In this document: positions 33,701 to 42,681 of the stretch, piece by piece
How positions within the stretch are numbered: position 1 is the stretch's first letter
Layout: each line of letters begins with the position of its first letter
From: CAWCAW01 sp963793645
GTDB lineage: Bacteria; Actinomycetota; Acidimicrobiia; Acidimicrobiales; UBA8190
Length of the DNA stretch: 64,000 bases
Reading direction: 5' to 3'
Assembly (NCBI GenBank): GCA_963793645.1
Contig: CAWCAW010000001.1
Span: 1 to 64,000, forward strand
Notes under the pieces: generated by a model
Database searches by the model: none
What the model saw: the letters and a program-made list of their open reading frames with translations, nothing else
What the model was told of the DNA's origin: nothing
Position numbers and translations under genes: made by a program

Positions 33701-33757
33701 GAAAAGCGGGGGACACGGCGTGGCGCGATCAGGGCTCCGAAACGAAAGGAGCCACCC

Positions 33758-34603
33758 GTGCCCACCCGCCGCCGTCCCCTCACCGACTCGCCGTTCGACA
33801 CCCTGGAACGCACCTTCACGCTGCTGTCGAGCGGGCCCAACCCGCTCGCTCTCGACGGGCACGGCGTCACCGGACTCCCCGACCGACCGGTCCCCATCGG
33901 TGAGCTGAAGGCCCGGCTGCTGCACCCCTCCACCGAGTTCGAGGTTCGCGACGCCATCGTCGGCGAACTCGTCGCCCGCTCCCAGACCCATGGCGGCCGC
34001 TGGACCGTCGCACTGGCCGGCGTGCTCCTCCCCGGACTGCGCCGGGCCGTCTGGCCCCTCGTGCAGGCATGCCCGGGCCGGGCCCACGACCTCGAGTCAG
34101 AGGCCCTCACCGCGTTCTTGGCCGCGGTGGCCAGCTGCCAGCCCGGGCGAGCTCGCGTGGCGTCGCGACTGTGCTGGCTGGCACGCACCGGCGCCCAACG
34201 GTTGCTGCAGGCGGAGCTGGTCGAATTCCGACCCGGCTCGGATCCGGTCTCGGCCGCCCCACCCCGGCCGTGGGGACACCCCGATTTGGTGCTGGCCGCC
34301 GCCGTGCGCGCAAGCGTGATCTGCGCCGCGGACGCCGAGCTGATCGGCGCCACCCGCCTTGGCGAGACAGACCTGGCCGAGGCCGCCGAGCGGCTCGGCC
34401 TCGGCTACTGGGCCTGCCACAAGCGGCGCCGGCGGGCCGAATCAGCCCTCGTCGAGTGGGTCACCGGCGATGACTATCCGCCCTTCGGGTTTGTCCAAAA
34501 GAGGGCCGAAACCCCTTGTTCTTATAGCGGGGGTCGTCCCCGGCAGGAACGGCCAATGGACCGCCAACCGGGCAAGCGTCGACCGAGTCCACCGAGGAGG
34601 TGA
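33758..34603 (+). CDS. Sigma-factor-like helical protein of the conjugation module
   Basis: 281 aa; the GTG at 33758 is preceded by AAAGGAG. Central region HDLESEALTAFLAAVASCQPGRARVASRLCWLARTGAQRLLQAEL resembles a sigma region-2-like helix bundle, and TRLGETDLAEAAERLGLGYWACHKRRRRAESALVEW a region-4-like HTH. Proteins of this layout precede the VirB2/TrbL genes in several actinobacterial integrative elements, so a transcriptional role for the transfer genes is inferred. The basic proline-rich tail after about residue 240 looks unstructured. Confidence 0.6.
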   Translation: MPTRRRPLTDSPFDTLERTFTLLSSGPNPLALDGHGVTGLPDRPVPIGELKARLLHPSTEFEVRDAIVGELVARSQTHGGRWTVALAGVLLPGLRRAVWPLVQACPGRAHDLESEALTAFLAAVASCQPGRARVASRLCWLARTGAQRLLQAELVEFRPGSDPVSAAPPRPWGHPDLVLAAAVRASVICAADAELIGATRLGETDLAEAAERLGLGYWACHKRRRRAESALVEWVTGDDYPPFGFVQKRAETPCSYSGGRPRQERPMDRQPGKRRPSPPRR

Positions 34604-34660
34604 GAGTGCCCACCCCCGGTCCGACCGGCCCCGCCCGGACGACCCCCCACCCACGCGGCA

Positions 34661-35071
34661 ATGAGCACCGTGACCGAACCCGAGGAGGACACCACGACAC
34701 AGCCCACCCCACTCCAGAAGCCACGACCGCAACCGTGGCGACGACTGTTATTGCGCCGCCTGGCGGTCGCGGTGGCCCTTTCCATCGCGCTACTGGTCGT
34801 GGTCACCTCGCCGGCCTTTGCCCAGGGCGGTGGCGCCGCCCCAACGCTGTCGGGGGTCATCGACAACCTTCGCAACTGGATCGTCGGGATCCTGGCCGGG
34901 GTCGCCACCTTGTTCTTGACCATCGGCGGGCTGCGCTACCTAACTGCGGGCGGCGACCCGGGGCAGGTCGAGAAGGCCAAGACCGCCCTGAAGTCGGCGG
35001 CCATCGGCTACGCCCTGGCCATCCTGGCCCCGCTGTTGGTCTCCATCCTCGCCTCGATCGTGGGTGGCTGA
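34661..35071 (+). CDS. VirB2/TrbC-like pilin of the type IV secretion system
   Basis: 136 aa from the ATG at 34661. An N-terminal cytoplasmic tail is followed by a signal/membrane helix (LAVAVALSIALLVVVTSPAFAQ, with an AFA-type cleavage site) and two further helices, NLRNWIVGILAGVATLFLTIGGLRYLTAGGDP and ALKSAAIGYALAILAPLLVSILASIVGG, the two-helix hairpin of VirB2/TrbC pilins, with GGDP in the cytoplasmic loop. It is located 2 bp before the TrbL-like gene, in the normal order for actinobacterial T4SS. Confidence 0.75.
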   Translation: MSTVTEPEEDTTTQPTPLQKPRPQPWRRLLLRRLAVAVALSIALLVVVTSPAFAQGGGAAPTLSGVIDNLRNWIVGILAGVATLFLTIGGLRYLTAGGDPGQVEKAKTALKSAAIGYALAILAPLLVSILASIVGG

Positions 35072-35073
35072 GG

Positions 35074-36291
35074 ATGATTCGGCTGCGCCCGTTCGTTCCA
35101 AGTCGCCGGGCCTTGCTCGTCGGCACGCTCGCTCTCGTGGCCCTGCTCGGCCTGGGCGCAAGCATCCATCACCACACCGCACGTCGCATTGGCACCAAGC
35201 AGCCGTTGGCCGTTGTGCTCACCGCGGACAAGACAGCTGCACCGCCGACGACCACCCCCACACCCACGGGCTATTCCGGCTCGGGCAATGGACCCACCGG
35301 CATCCAGGTCGGCCCCGGGAACACCACGACGCCCACCACCCCCGCACCGGGTAGTGGTGGCAGCGTGAGCGGCGGCAGCCAACCCTCGCCTGGTCTGTTC
35401 GACATCACCGGTCACATCGAGGCCGCCATCGACGACTGGTTTCGGGACCTGGTCACCTCCGCCCTCGACCCGATCCTCACCTTGCTGGGTCACACCCTGC
35501 TCGCCACACCGAACGTCACGTCCCAGTCCCGGGTTGGCCAGCTGTGGCAGATGACCGAAGGCATCGCCGACGCTTTCCTCGTCCTATTCGTCTTGGTCGG
35601 CGGGGCGATCGTCATGGGCCACGAGACGCTCCAGACCCGCACTGCCATCAAAGACATCCTTCCCCGCATCGTCGTCGCCGCCATCGCCGTGAACGCCAGC
35701 CTCTCCCTCGCCGGCCTGGCCATCTCGACCGCCGACTCGCTTTCCCAAGCGGTCATGGGCCAGGGCGTCGACCCCTCCCAGGCCGCAACGGTGCTGCGCC
35801 AACTCGTCTTGGGCTCACTCGCCGACGGCGGCATCTTCGTCGTCCTCGTCGGCGGGGTGGTCGCCGTGCTCGCGATCGTCGTGCTCGCCACCTACATCGT
35901 CCGCCTCGCGATCGTGATCCTGCTCGTGGTCGCCGCCCCGATCTGCCTGGTCTGCCACGCCCTGCCCCAGAGCGAAGGGCTGGCCAAGTTGTGGTGGCGC
36001 GCCTTCTTCGGCGCCCTCGCCGTCCAGGTCGCCCAGTCCCTCGTGCTCATCACCGCCCTGCGGGTGTTCCTAGCCACCGGCGGCCCCGCCAACCTGGGCA
36101 TCGCGTCGACCGGAGGGCTGGTCGACCTCCTGGTCTCCGCCTGCCTGTGCTGGGTGCTGGTCAAGATCCCCGGCTGGATCAGCCGGTTCGTGTTCTCCGG
36201 CTCGCGGGGCCATTCAGGCGTGAGCAGAGTGGTCCGCGACGTCGTCATCTACAAGGGTGCCAAGGCCCTGGCCGCCGGAGTCGGACTGTGA
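35074..36291 (+). CDS. TrbL/VirB6-like polytopic T4SS protein
   Basis: 405 aa from the ATG at 35074. It has an N-terminal membrane anchor (ALLVGTLALVALLGLGASI), a Thr/Pro/Gly-rich extracytoplasmic linker, then about seven membrane helices with the TrbL-type core (ITGHIEAAIDDWFRDLVTSALDPILTLLGHTLL, FLVLFVLVGGAIVMGHETLQTRTAIKDILPRIVVAA, APICLVCHALPQSEGLAKLWWRAFFGALAVQVAQSL). Such proteins form the inner-membrane channel around VirB4/VirD4. The stop overlaps the next start (GTGA). Confidence 0.75.
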   Translation: MIRLRPFVPSRRALLVGTLALVALLGLGASIHHHTARRIGTKQPLAVVLTADKTAAPPTTTPTPTGYSGSGNGPTGIQVGPGNTTTPTTPAPGSGGSVSGGSQPSPGLFDITGHIEAAIDDWFRDLVTSALDPILTLLGHTLLATPNVTSQSRVGQLWQMTEGIADAFLVLFVLVGGAIVMGHETLQTRTAIKDILPRIVVAAIAVNASLSLAGLAISTADSLSQAVMGQGVDPSQAATVLRQLVLGSLADGGIFVVLVGGVVAVLAIVVLATYIVRLAIVILLVVAAPICLVCHALPQSEGLAKLWWRAFFGALAVQVAQSLVLITALRVFLATGGPANLGIASTGGLVDLLVSACLCWVLVKIPGWISRFVFSGSRGHSGVSRVVRDVVIYKGAKALAAGVGL

Positions 36292-37251
36292 CCGCCCGAC
36301 GATCGCGACGACCGCGGGCGGGTCCGGATCCCCGCCGACGTCGAGCGGCCCGACAAATTGCTGGCTGGTCTTACTGCTCGCCAACTCGCCATTCTCGGTG
36401 TTGCCGCCGTGACGTTGTGGGCCGGCTACGCGGCGACCCGCCACGTCGTGCCCGCGGCGGTGTACGGCGTGATCGCCCTCCCGGTCGGGGCGCTCGCCGC
36501 CATGCTCGCGCTCGGCCGCTTCGAAGGCGTCGCCGCCGACCAATGGGTGTCCGCGGCGTGGCGACACCATCGCTCCCCCCACCACCTCGTGCCCGCTTCC
36601 GACGGCGTGCCTGCCACACCGGCGTTCATGGCCGCGAGCGCGGGCCCGATGCCCGACCCATTACGCCTACCCTTCGCCGGGGTCAGCGCTGACGGGATCG
36701 TCGATCTCGGTCCAGACGGCCTCGCGGTCATCTGCCGGGCCAGCGCGGTCACCTTCAGCCTGCGCACCCCGACCGAGCAGGAAGCGCTCGTGGCCACCTT
36801 CGCCCGCTGGCTCAACGGACTCGACCGGGCGGCCCAGATCCTCGTGCGGGCCGAGCCGGTCGACCTCACCCCGAGCATCGACGCCCTGCTCGACGCCGCT
36901 CCCGCCCTGCCACACCCGGCCCTTGAGAGCGCGGCTCGCGGGCACGCCGCCTTCCTGGCCGACCTGGCCGCCCGACGAGACCTCCTGCGACGCGAGGTAC
37001 TTGTCGTGCTCCGCCAACCCCCCGGAGCGGACGCCCCGACTCGGCTGCTTCGCCGGGCCACAGAGGCCGCCACCGCACTCGCCGCGGCCGGAGTCACTCT
37101 CGTCGCCCTCGACGGACCGGCCGGCGCCACCTGCCTGGCTCGCGCCCTCGACCCGGCCGGCGCGCTGCACCCCACTGGGCTCGACCGCGCCGCTCTGTAC
37201 GGCACCGACGAGCCCATCACCCTCGCCCGCCAGAAAGGAGATGCGCGATGA
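36288..37251 (+). CDS. PrgI-family T4SS inner-membrane protein, frameshift near its start
   Basis: About 320 aa. The expected start is the GTG at 36288 overlapping the preceding stop, but the coding frame from DDRDDRGRVRIPADVERPDKLLAGLTARQLAIL is shifted by one base relative to it, so a single extra base lies between about 36291 and 36300; as sequenced only a TTG at 36358 is available. PrgI features are the VRIPADV and LAGLTARQLAIL start, two close membrane helices (GVAAVTLWAGYAAT, VYGVIALPVGALAAMLALG), and a soluble C-terminal domain of the SCO-type. The stop overlaps the virB4 start (ATGA). Confidence 0.68.
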
Positions 37252-38981
37252 CCAGCCTGCTCGCTCGCCTCCCCCGCCCATCGGCTCGGCCCGCCTCGCC
37301 CTTCGGCCCCGACGCTCTCGAGGTCCGGCCTCGGGCGCTGCGGGTCGGAGACGGTTGGTGCGCCAGCTTCGCCGTCACGGGCTACCCGAGAGAGGTGGCG
37401 CGCGGTTGGCTCGAGCCGCTCACCGCCCACCCCAGCCGCCTCGACGTCGCCGTCCACGTCGAGCCCGTCCCCGCCAACATCGCTGCCGAACGCCTGCGCC
37501 GCCAGCTGGCCCGCCTCGAATCGGGGCGCCGAGCTGACGCGGCCAAGGGACGCCTGGGAGATCCCGAGGTCGAGGTCGCCGCCGAGGACGCCCGCGACCT
37601 CGCCGCCGGCCTGGCCCGAGGCGAGCAGAAGCTGTTCCGGGTCGGCCTCTACCTCACCGTGCACGCCCGCACCGAAGAGCAGTTGGAGGCCGAGTGCGCA
37701 CGAGTCCGCTCGGTGTGCGCGTCGATGCTTCTCGACGCCCAACCGGCCACCTGGCGCATGCTGCAGGGCTGGACCTCCACTTTGCCGGTCGGGGTCGACG
37801 CGCTCGGCCAACGACGTTCCTTCGACACCGACGCCCTGGCCGCGTCGTTCCCGTTCGCCTCGGCCGAGCTGTCCACCACCACCGGAGTTCTCTACGGCAC
37901 CACCACCAACGGGTCGGGGCTGGTGCTCTGGGACCGCTTCGCCCAGGACAATCACAACTCGGTCATCCTCGCCCGCTCCGGGGCGGGCAAGTCTTACCTG
38001 GCCAAGCTCGAAGCGCTGCGCTCGCTATACGCCGGGATCGAGATAGCGGTGGTCGACCCCGAGGACGAATACCGGCGCCTGGCCGAGACCGTCGGCGGCG
38101 CCTACGTCCACCTCGGCGCCCCCGGCGTGCGGGTCAACCCCTTCGACCTCGCCCCCGGCCCCGACGCTCTGACCCGCCGGGCCCTGTTCGTCCACACCCT
38201 GGTCGCCGTTCTGCTCGGCGATAAGCCCGACCCGGCATCAACTGCGGCGCTCGACCGGGGGATCGTCGCCGCTTACGAATCGGTCGGGATCACGTCCGAC
38301 CCCCGCAGTCACGCCCGCCCCGCACCGCTGCTCGGGGACCTGGCCACCGCGTTGGACGGGGATGGCGACCCCGCCGCCCGGGCGCTGGCCGCCCGGCTGG
38401 CACCGTACGTGACCGGCACCCACCGGGGACTGTTCGACGGTCCGACCACCACCCGCCCCGACGGCCACCTCGTCGTCTTCAGCCTCCGTGACCTGCCAGG
38501 CGAACTCAAGGCGGCAGGGACGCTACTCACCCTCGACGCCATCTGGCGGCGTGTGTCGGACCCGGCGGACCGCAAGCGCCGGCTGGTGATCGTGGACGAG
38601 GCCTGGCTGCTGATGTCGGAGCCGTCCGGCGCCGAGTTCCTGTTCCGCATGGCCAAGTCGGCCCGCAAGCACTGGGCCGGCCTGACCGTCGTCACCCAAG
38701 ACGCCGGCGATCTCCTCGGCTCACCACTCGGCCAAGCGGTGATCGCCAACGCCGCCACCCAGATCCTGCTCCGCCAAGCCCCCCAGTCCGTCGACACCCT
38801 CACCGAGGCCTTCGGCCTGTCGGCTGGTGAGCGCGCCTACCTCCTCGGCGCGGCCAGAGGCCAAGGACTCCTCGCCGCCGGGGTCGACCGGGTGGCCTTC
38901 ACCGCCCTCGCCAGCCCGGCCGAGGACGAGGTGTGCCGGACCGGCATCGAGCAGGCCCTCGACGACACCCCCGACCTCTAG
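37248..38981 (+). CDS. VirB4-like conjugation ATPase
   Basis: 577-aa cytoplasmic ATPase of the VirB4/TraC class that powers pilus and channel assembly. Walker A ARSGAGKSYLAKLEALRSL is at about residue 243, with VVDPEDEYRRLAETVGG after it; Walker B is RRLVIVDEAWLLM at about 445, followed by the conserved FLFRMAKSARKHWAGLTVVTQDAGDLL and the sensor ANAATQILLRQAP. The N-terminal part (CASFAVTGYPREVARGWLEPLTAHPS) matches the VirB4 N-domain. No insertions or frameshifts seen. Confidence 0.88.
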   Translation: MTSLLARLPRPSARPASPFGPDALEVRPRALRVGDGWCASFAVTGYPREVARGWLEPLTAHPSRLDVAVHVEPVPANIAAERLRRQLARLESGRRADAAKGRLGDPEVEVAAEDARDLAAGLARGEQKLFRVGLYLTVHARTEEQLEAECARVRSVCASMLLDAQPATWRMLQGWTSTLPVGVDALGQRRSFDTDALAASFPFASAELSTTTGVLYGTTTNGSGLVLWDRFAQDNHNSVILARSGAGKSYLAKLEALRSLYAGIEIAVVDPEDEYRRLAETVGGAYVHLGAPGVRVNPFDLAPGPDALTRRALFVHTLVAVLLGDKPDPASTAALDRGIVAAYESVGITSDPRSHARPAPLLGDLATALDGDGDPAARALAARLAPYVTGTHRGLFDGPTTTRPDGHLVVFSLRDLPGELKAAGTLLTLDAIWRRVSDPADRKRRLVIVDEAWLLMSEPSGAEFLFRMAKSARKHWAGLTVVTQDAGDLLGSPLGQAVIANAATQILLRQAPQSVDTLTEAFGLSAGERAYLLGAARGQGLLAAGVDRVAFTALASPAEDEVCRTGIEQALDDTPDL

Positions 38982-39007
38982 CCACCGACCAAGGAGGCCC
39001 ACGCCGC

Positions 39008-41704
39008 GTGAGCATGCCCACCCCGCAACCGACACCGGTCCTGCCGTCGGGTCCAACCCTGACAGGGCCCCTGGCCCGCTACCTCGCCCACCCTGGCGCC
39101 GAGACCGCCCAGCTGCTCCACCACCTCAGCGCGCTCACCGGCCATCTCGGCGTGGCCGCCGGGCCCGCCCTCGCCGGAATCGCCCTCGCCGCCACCGTTA
39201 CGGTCACCGTGATCCGGCGCCGCCAGGCGCGTCGCCTCACCGATGGGGAACGCCTGGTGCGGGTACTCGCCCCGCCCGAGGTTGACCCCCAAGGGGCGGC
39301 CACCTTGTGGACCAATCTCGTGGCGCTCCTCCGTCCGGCGTGGCGAAGGGCGCTCGGCGGGCAACCCCACCTCGCATTTGAGCTCACCGCCACCGACGCC
39401 GGGCTCACCATCAGCTGGTGGGTGCCGGGGGCCGTCCCGCCCGGCCTGGTCGAGCGGGCGGTTGAAGCCGCCTGGCCCGGTGCCCGCACCGAGACCCTCC
39501 CGGCCACCGCGCCGCTCGCGGGCGGTGGGATCGCCACCGGCGGCGAACTGCGCCTTGCCCTGCCCGAGCAGTACCCCCTGCGCACCGCACACAAGGTCGA
39601 CTCCCTCCGCCCGCTCCTCGGCGCTCTCGACGGAATCGGCGAGGGCGAGTCGGCCGCCGTGCAGGTCCTGGTCCGCCCTCTCACCGGACGGCGCCTCACC
39701 CGCCTACACAAGGCGGCCGCGGCACGGCGAGCCGGCCGCCCCGCCACGCGTACCGCCCGCCTGGTCGACCTCGTCACCCCCGGTTCCACCGCGCAGCCCG
39801 CCAACACCGACCCGAGCCGGGGAAGCGATGTGGCCGACATCTTGGACAAGGCCGCCCAACCGTGCTGGGCCATCTGCATCCGCTACGCCGTCGCCACCTC
39901 CGCCACTGACGCCCAGGCGCCGGCGCGGCTGCGAGGTCGAGCCCACGCCGTCGCGTCGGCGTTCTCGCTCTTCTCCGGCCGGAACCGCCTCGACCGCCAT
40001 CGCCTGCGCCACCCCGCCCAGGTCCTCGCCGGGCGCCGCTTCGGGGGCGGAGACCTCGTGTCGGTCGCCGAGCTCGCCGCGCTGGCGCACCTGCCGACCG
40101 ACCAGAGCGTGCCCGGCCTCACCCGAGCCGGGGCCAAGGCCGTCGCCCCGCCACCAGCCGTCGCCCGGCCACCTGCCCTGACGCCCGCCGCCCGCGTGCT
40201 CACGCCCAAGGTGCTCGGCGATGCCCAGGCCGGCGGGCGCCGGCCCGTCGCCCTCGCCGTCCCCGACGCCCGGTACCACCTCCACGTCTTGGGCGCTACG
40301 GGCTCAGGCAAGTCGACGCTACTGACCAACCTCGTCCTCTCCGACGTCGACGCCGGGCGCGGGGTGGTGGTGATCGACCCCAAGGGCGACCTCATCACCG
40401 ACCTCTGCGACCGGCTCCCCGTCGGCGCTGAGTCCCGCACCGTGCTCATCGACCCAGAGAATCCTGACGCCGCCCCGGTATTGAACGTGCTGTCGGGGCC
40501 CGACCCCGACCTCGCCGTCGACAACCTGGTCGGGATCTTCCGGTCGATCTTCGCCGCCTTCTGGGGACCTCGCACCGACGACGTTTTGCGCGCCGCGTGT
40601 CTCACCCTGCTCCGCCACGCCGCTGCCACCGGAGTCTCGACCAGCCTGGCCGACGTTCCCCGCCTCTTGGCCGACGACACGTTCCGGGCACCCATGGTTG
40701 CCGCCGTCGCCGACGACATGGTTGGCCTCGGAGGGTTCTGGGAGTCCTACGAAGCGATGAGCGAGGCCAGCCGAGCCCAGGTCATCGGGCCGCTGATGAA
40801 CAAGCTGCGGGCGTTCCTCCTGCGCGACTTCGTCCGCCAGGTCGTCGGCCGCCCCGACTCCAGCTTCGACATGGGCAAGGTGCTCGACGGCGGCGTCTGC
40901 CTCGTCCGGGTCCCCAAGGGCATCTTGGGCGAGGACACTGCCCGCCTGCTCGGCAGCTTCGTGGTGGCCAAGGTGTGGCAGACCGCCACCCACCGGGCCC
41001 GGCTCGGCCAAGCCGCCCGCGTCGACGCGTCGTTGGTCGTCGACGAATGCCAGAACTTCTTGCACCTGCCGCGCAGTTTTGACGAGATGCTGGCCGAGGC
41101 CCGCGGCTACCGCCTCTCGATGGTCCTCGCCCACCAGCACCTCGGCCAGCTCCCCAAGGAGCTGCGCGAGACGGTCTCGGCCAACGCCCGCACCAAGGTC
41201 TGGTTCACCATGTCCCCCGAGGACGCCCGAGCCCTCGAACGCCACGTGGCCCCCAACCTCACCGAGCACGACCTCTCCCACCTCGGCGCCTACACCGCAG
41301 CCGCCCGCCTCGTCGTCGACGGCGAGGAGACCCCCGCCTTCACCCTCGCCACCCGACCCGCCCCTTCCGCGGTGCCCGGCCAGGCCGACGCGGTGCGGGC
41401 GGCCAACCGGGCCGCCCATAGCCGACCCGCCCCGGTCCGGTCGCGCTCCCCGCTCGCCGGGCGGCACCTCCCGGCCCCCTCGGCTCCGGCCGCTAGCTCG
41501 TCGGCCAACTCCGGCGATGTCCCCCGCGAGGTCCCCCCGGAGATCCCCATCGGGAGCAACAGTGGGCTCCGTCCAGGCGTCCACGGAGGGCTCCGTCGTG
41601 GGCTCCGACCAGGATTGGAGCCCTCCCAGCCGGGCAAATCGGCACGTCAGGGGCCGGCGGAGGGCTCCGTCGCGCCGGCGGACTCAAGGGGTAGGGGGTC
41701 GTGA
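39008..41704 (+). CDS. VirD4/TraG-like type IV coupling protein
   Basis: 898 aa from the GTG at 39008, with AGGAGG upstream. An N-terminal membrane pair (GVAAGPALAGIALAATVTVTV) and a large middle region lead to the ATPase domain: Walker A LGATGSGKSTLL at about residue 430, VVVIDPKGDL, and Walker B SLVVDECQNFLHLPRSFDEML at about 675, then the TraM-recognition block MVLAHQHLGQLPKELRETVSANARTKVWF. The C-terminal 120 residues are Pro/Ala/Ser-rich and disordered. The coupling protein brings the relaxosome to the channel. The stop overlaps the next start by GTGA. Confidence 0.88.
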   Translation: MSMPTPQPTPVLPSGPTLTGPLARYLAHPGAETAQLLHHLSALTGHLGVAAGPALAGIALAATVTVTVIRRRQARRLTDGERLVRVLAPPEVDPQGAATLWTNLVALLRPAWRRALGGQPHLAFELTATDAGLTISWWVPGAVPPGLVERAVEAAWPGARTETLPATAPLAGGGIATGGELRLALPEQYPLRTAHKVDSLRPLLGALDGIGEGESAAVQVLVRPLTGRRLTRLHKAAAARRAGRPATRTARLVDLVTPGSTAQPANTDPSRGSDVADILDKAAQPCWAICIRYAVATSATDAQAPARLRGRAHAVASAFSLFSGRNRLDRHRLRHPAQVLAGRRFGGGDLVSVAELAALAHLPTDQSVPGLTRAGAKAVAPPPAVARPPALTPAARVLTPKVLGDAQAGGRRPVALAVPDARYHLHVLGATGSGKSTLLTNLVLSDVDAGRGVVVIDPKGDLITDLCDRLPVGAESRTVLIDPENPDAAPVLNVLSGPDPDLAVDNLVGIFRSIFAAFWGPRTDDVLRAACLTLLRHAAATGVSTSLADVPRLLADDTFRAPMVAAVADDMVGLGGFWESYEAMSEASRAQVIGPLMNKLRAFLLRDFVRQVVGRPDSSFDMGKVLDGGVCLVRVPKGILGEDTARLLGSFVVAKVWQTATHRARLGQAARVDASLVVDECQNFLHLPRSFDEMLAEARGYRLSMVLAHQHLGQLPKELRETVSANARTKVWFTMSPEDARALERHVAPNLTEHDLSHLGAYTAAARLVVDGEETPAFTLATRPAPSAVPGQADAVRAANRAAHSRPAPVRSRSPLAGRHLPAPSAPAASSSANSGDVPREVPPEIPIGSNSGLRPGVHGGLRRGLRPGLEPSQPGKSARQGPAEGSVAPADSRGRGS

Positions 41705-42681
41705 GTCCGCTCGGATCTTCCGGCCAAGGGCCGGATCGACAGGACTCGCCGGCCGAAGGCCGGTCCGCATCGCCGTCCTCGAGCAAGCACTCCTCGTCAC
41801 CGAGCAAGCCTGCAGCGCCGGTAGGCACCGCATCGGCCTCGGCCTCTCGTCGTGGCTGGCGTGACCTCGACGCTCGACTGCTCGCCGTGATCGGTCGGCT
41901 CACCGAACGGGACCGTCACCTCTGCCGCATCCTCGACGACCACCGGGTGCTCACCACCGCTCAGGTGGCCGACGTCGGCTTCACCGGCGAACGGCGGGCC
42001 CGGATGCGCCTGTCCGAGCTGTACGCCCTCGACATCGTCGACCGCTTCCGACCCCAAGCCTGGGGCAAGCCCGCTCCGTACCACTGGGTCCTCGGCCCGC
42101 TCGGCGCCGCCCTCGTCGCCGCCGAAACCGGGGCCGATCTCGCCGACCTGTCCTGGCGGCGCTCCCTCGCCCACGACCTCGCCGCGAGCCAGCGCCTCGC
42201 CCACCTCGTCGGCACCAACGGTCTCTTCACCGCGCTACTCCGCGCCGCCCGCACCCGGCCCGGCTCCGCCCTCACCGAGTGGTGGTCCGAGCGGCGCTGC
42301 GCCCGGGAGTGGGGCGAGGTCGTCCGCCCCGACGGCTACGGTATCTGGACCGAGCGTGGCACCAACCTCCCGTTCCTGGTCGAGTACGACAACGGCACCG
42401 AGCGCCTGGACCGTCTCGCCGCAAAGCTCAACGGCTACGTCCGCCTGGCCGAAGCCGCCGGGCACCCCAACTGGGTCCTCTTCACCTTCCCCGGTCCCCG
42501 ACGCGAGGCCGAGGCCCGCCGCGTCCTCGCCCACCAGGACGTCCCCGTCGCCACCACCGCCCGCACACCCGGTGCCGCACCCGACGGCGCGGTCTGGCTC
42601 CCGGTCGCCTACAGCGGACAACGCCTCCGACTCGCCGAGCTCGCCACCCTCGGACTCGGTGGTGTCACGGGCGGCCGGTGA
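41701..42681 (+). CDS. Replication-relaxation family protein
   Basis: 326 aa, start GTG at 41701. After a low-complexity Ser/Pro-rich 50-residue leader, the conserved body begins LTERDRHLCRILDDHRVLTTAQVADVGFTGERRARMRLSELYALDIVDRF, a winged helix of the replication-relaxation family (PF13814) known from actinobacterial plasmids and integrative elements. It continues HWVLGPLGAALVAA and FLVEYDNGTERLDRLAAKLNGY, the conserved nuclease-like core (E-Y-D and E residues), and ends in WVLFTFPG. It may be the functional substitute for a classical relaxase in these elements, as no other relaxase is seen. Confidence 0.85.
   Translation: MSPLGSSGQGPDRQDSPAEGRSASPSSSKHSSSPSKPAAPVGTASASASRRGWRDLDARLLAVIGRLTERDRHLCRILDDHRVLTTAQVADVGFTGERRARMRLSELYALDIVDRFRPQAWGKPAPYHWVLGPLGAALVAAETGADLADLSWRRSLAHDLAASQRLAHLVGTNGLFTALLRAARTRPGSALTEWWSERRCAREWGEVVRPDGYGIWTERGTNLPFLVEYDNGTERLDRLAAKLNGYVRLAEAAGHPNWVLFTFPGPRREAEARRVLAHQDVPVATTARTPGAAPDGAVWLPVAYSGQRLRLAELATLGLGGVTGGR

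Noticed and set aside
32716..34353. 545-aa open frame on the - strand
   Set aside because: It covers two + strand genes with good ribosome sites and the repeat region, and its composition is typical of an antisense shadow.
36426..37955. 509-aa open frame on the - strand
   Set aside because: Antisense to the PrgI-like and VirB4-like genes, Gly/Arg/Ser-rich with no family match.
40319..41584. 421-aa open frame on the - strand
   Set aside because: Antisense to the coupling protein gene, which has intact Walker motifs.
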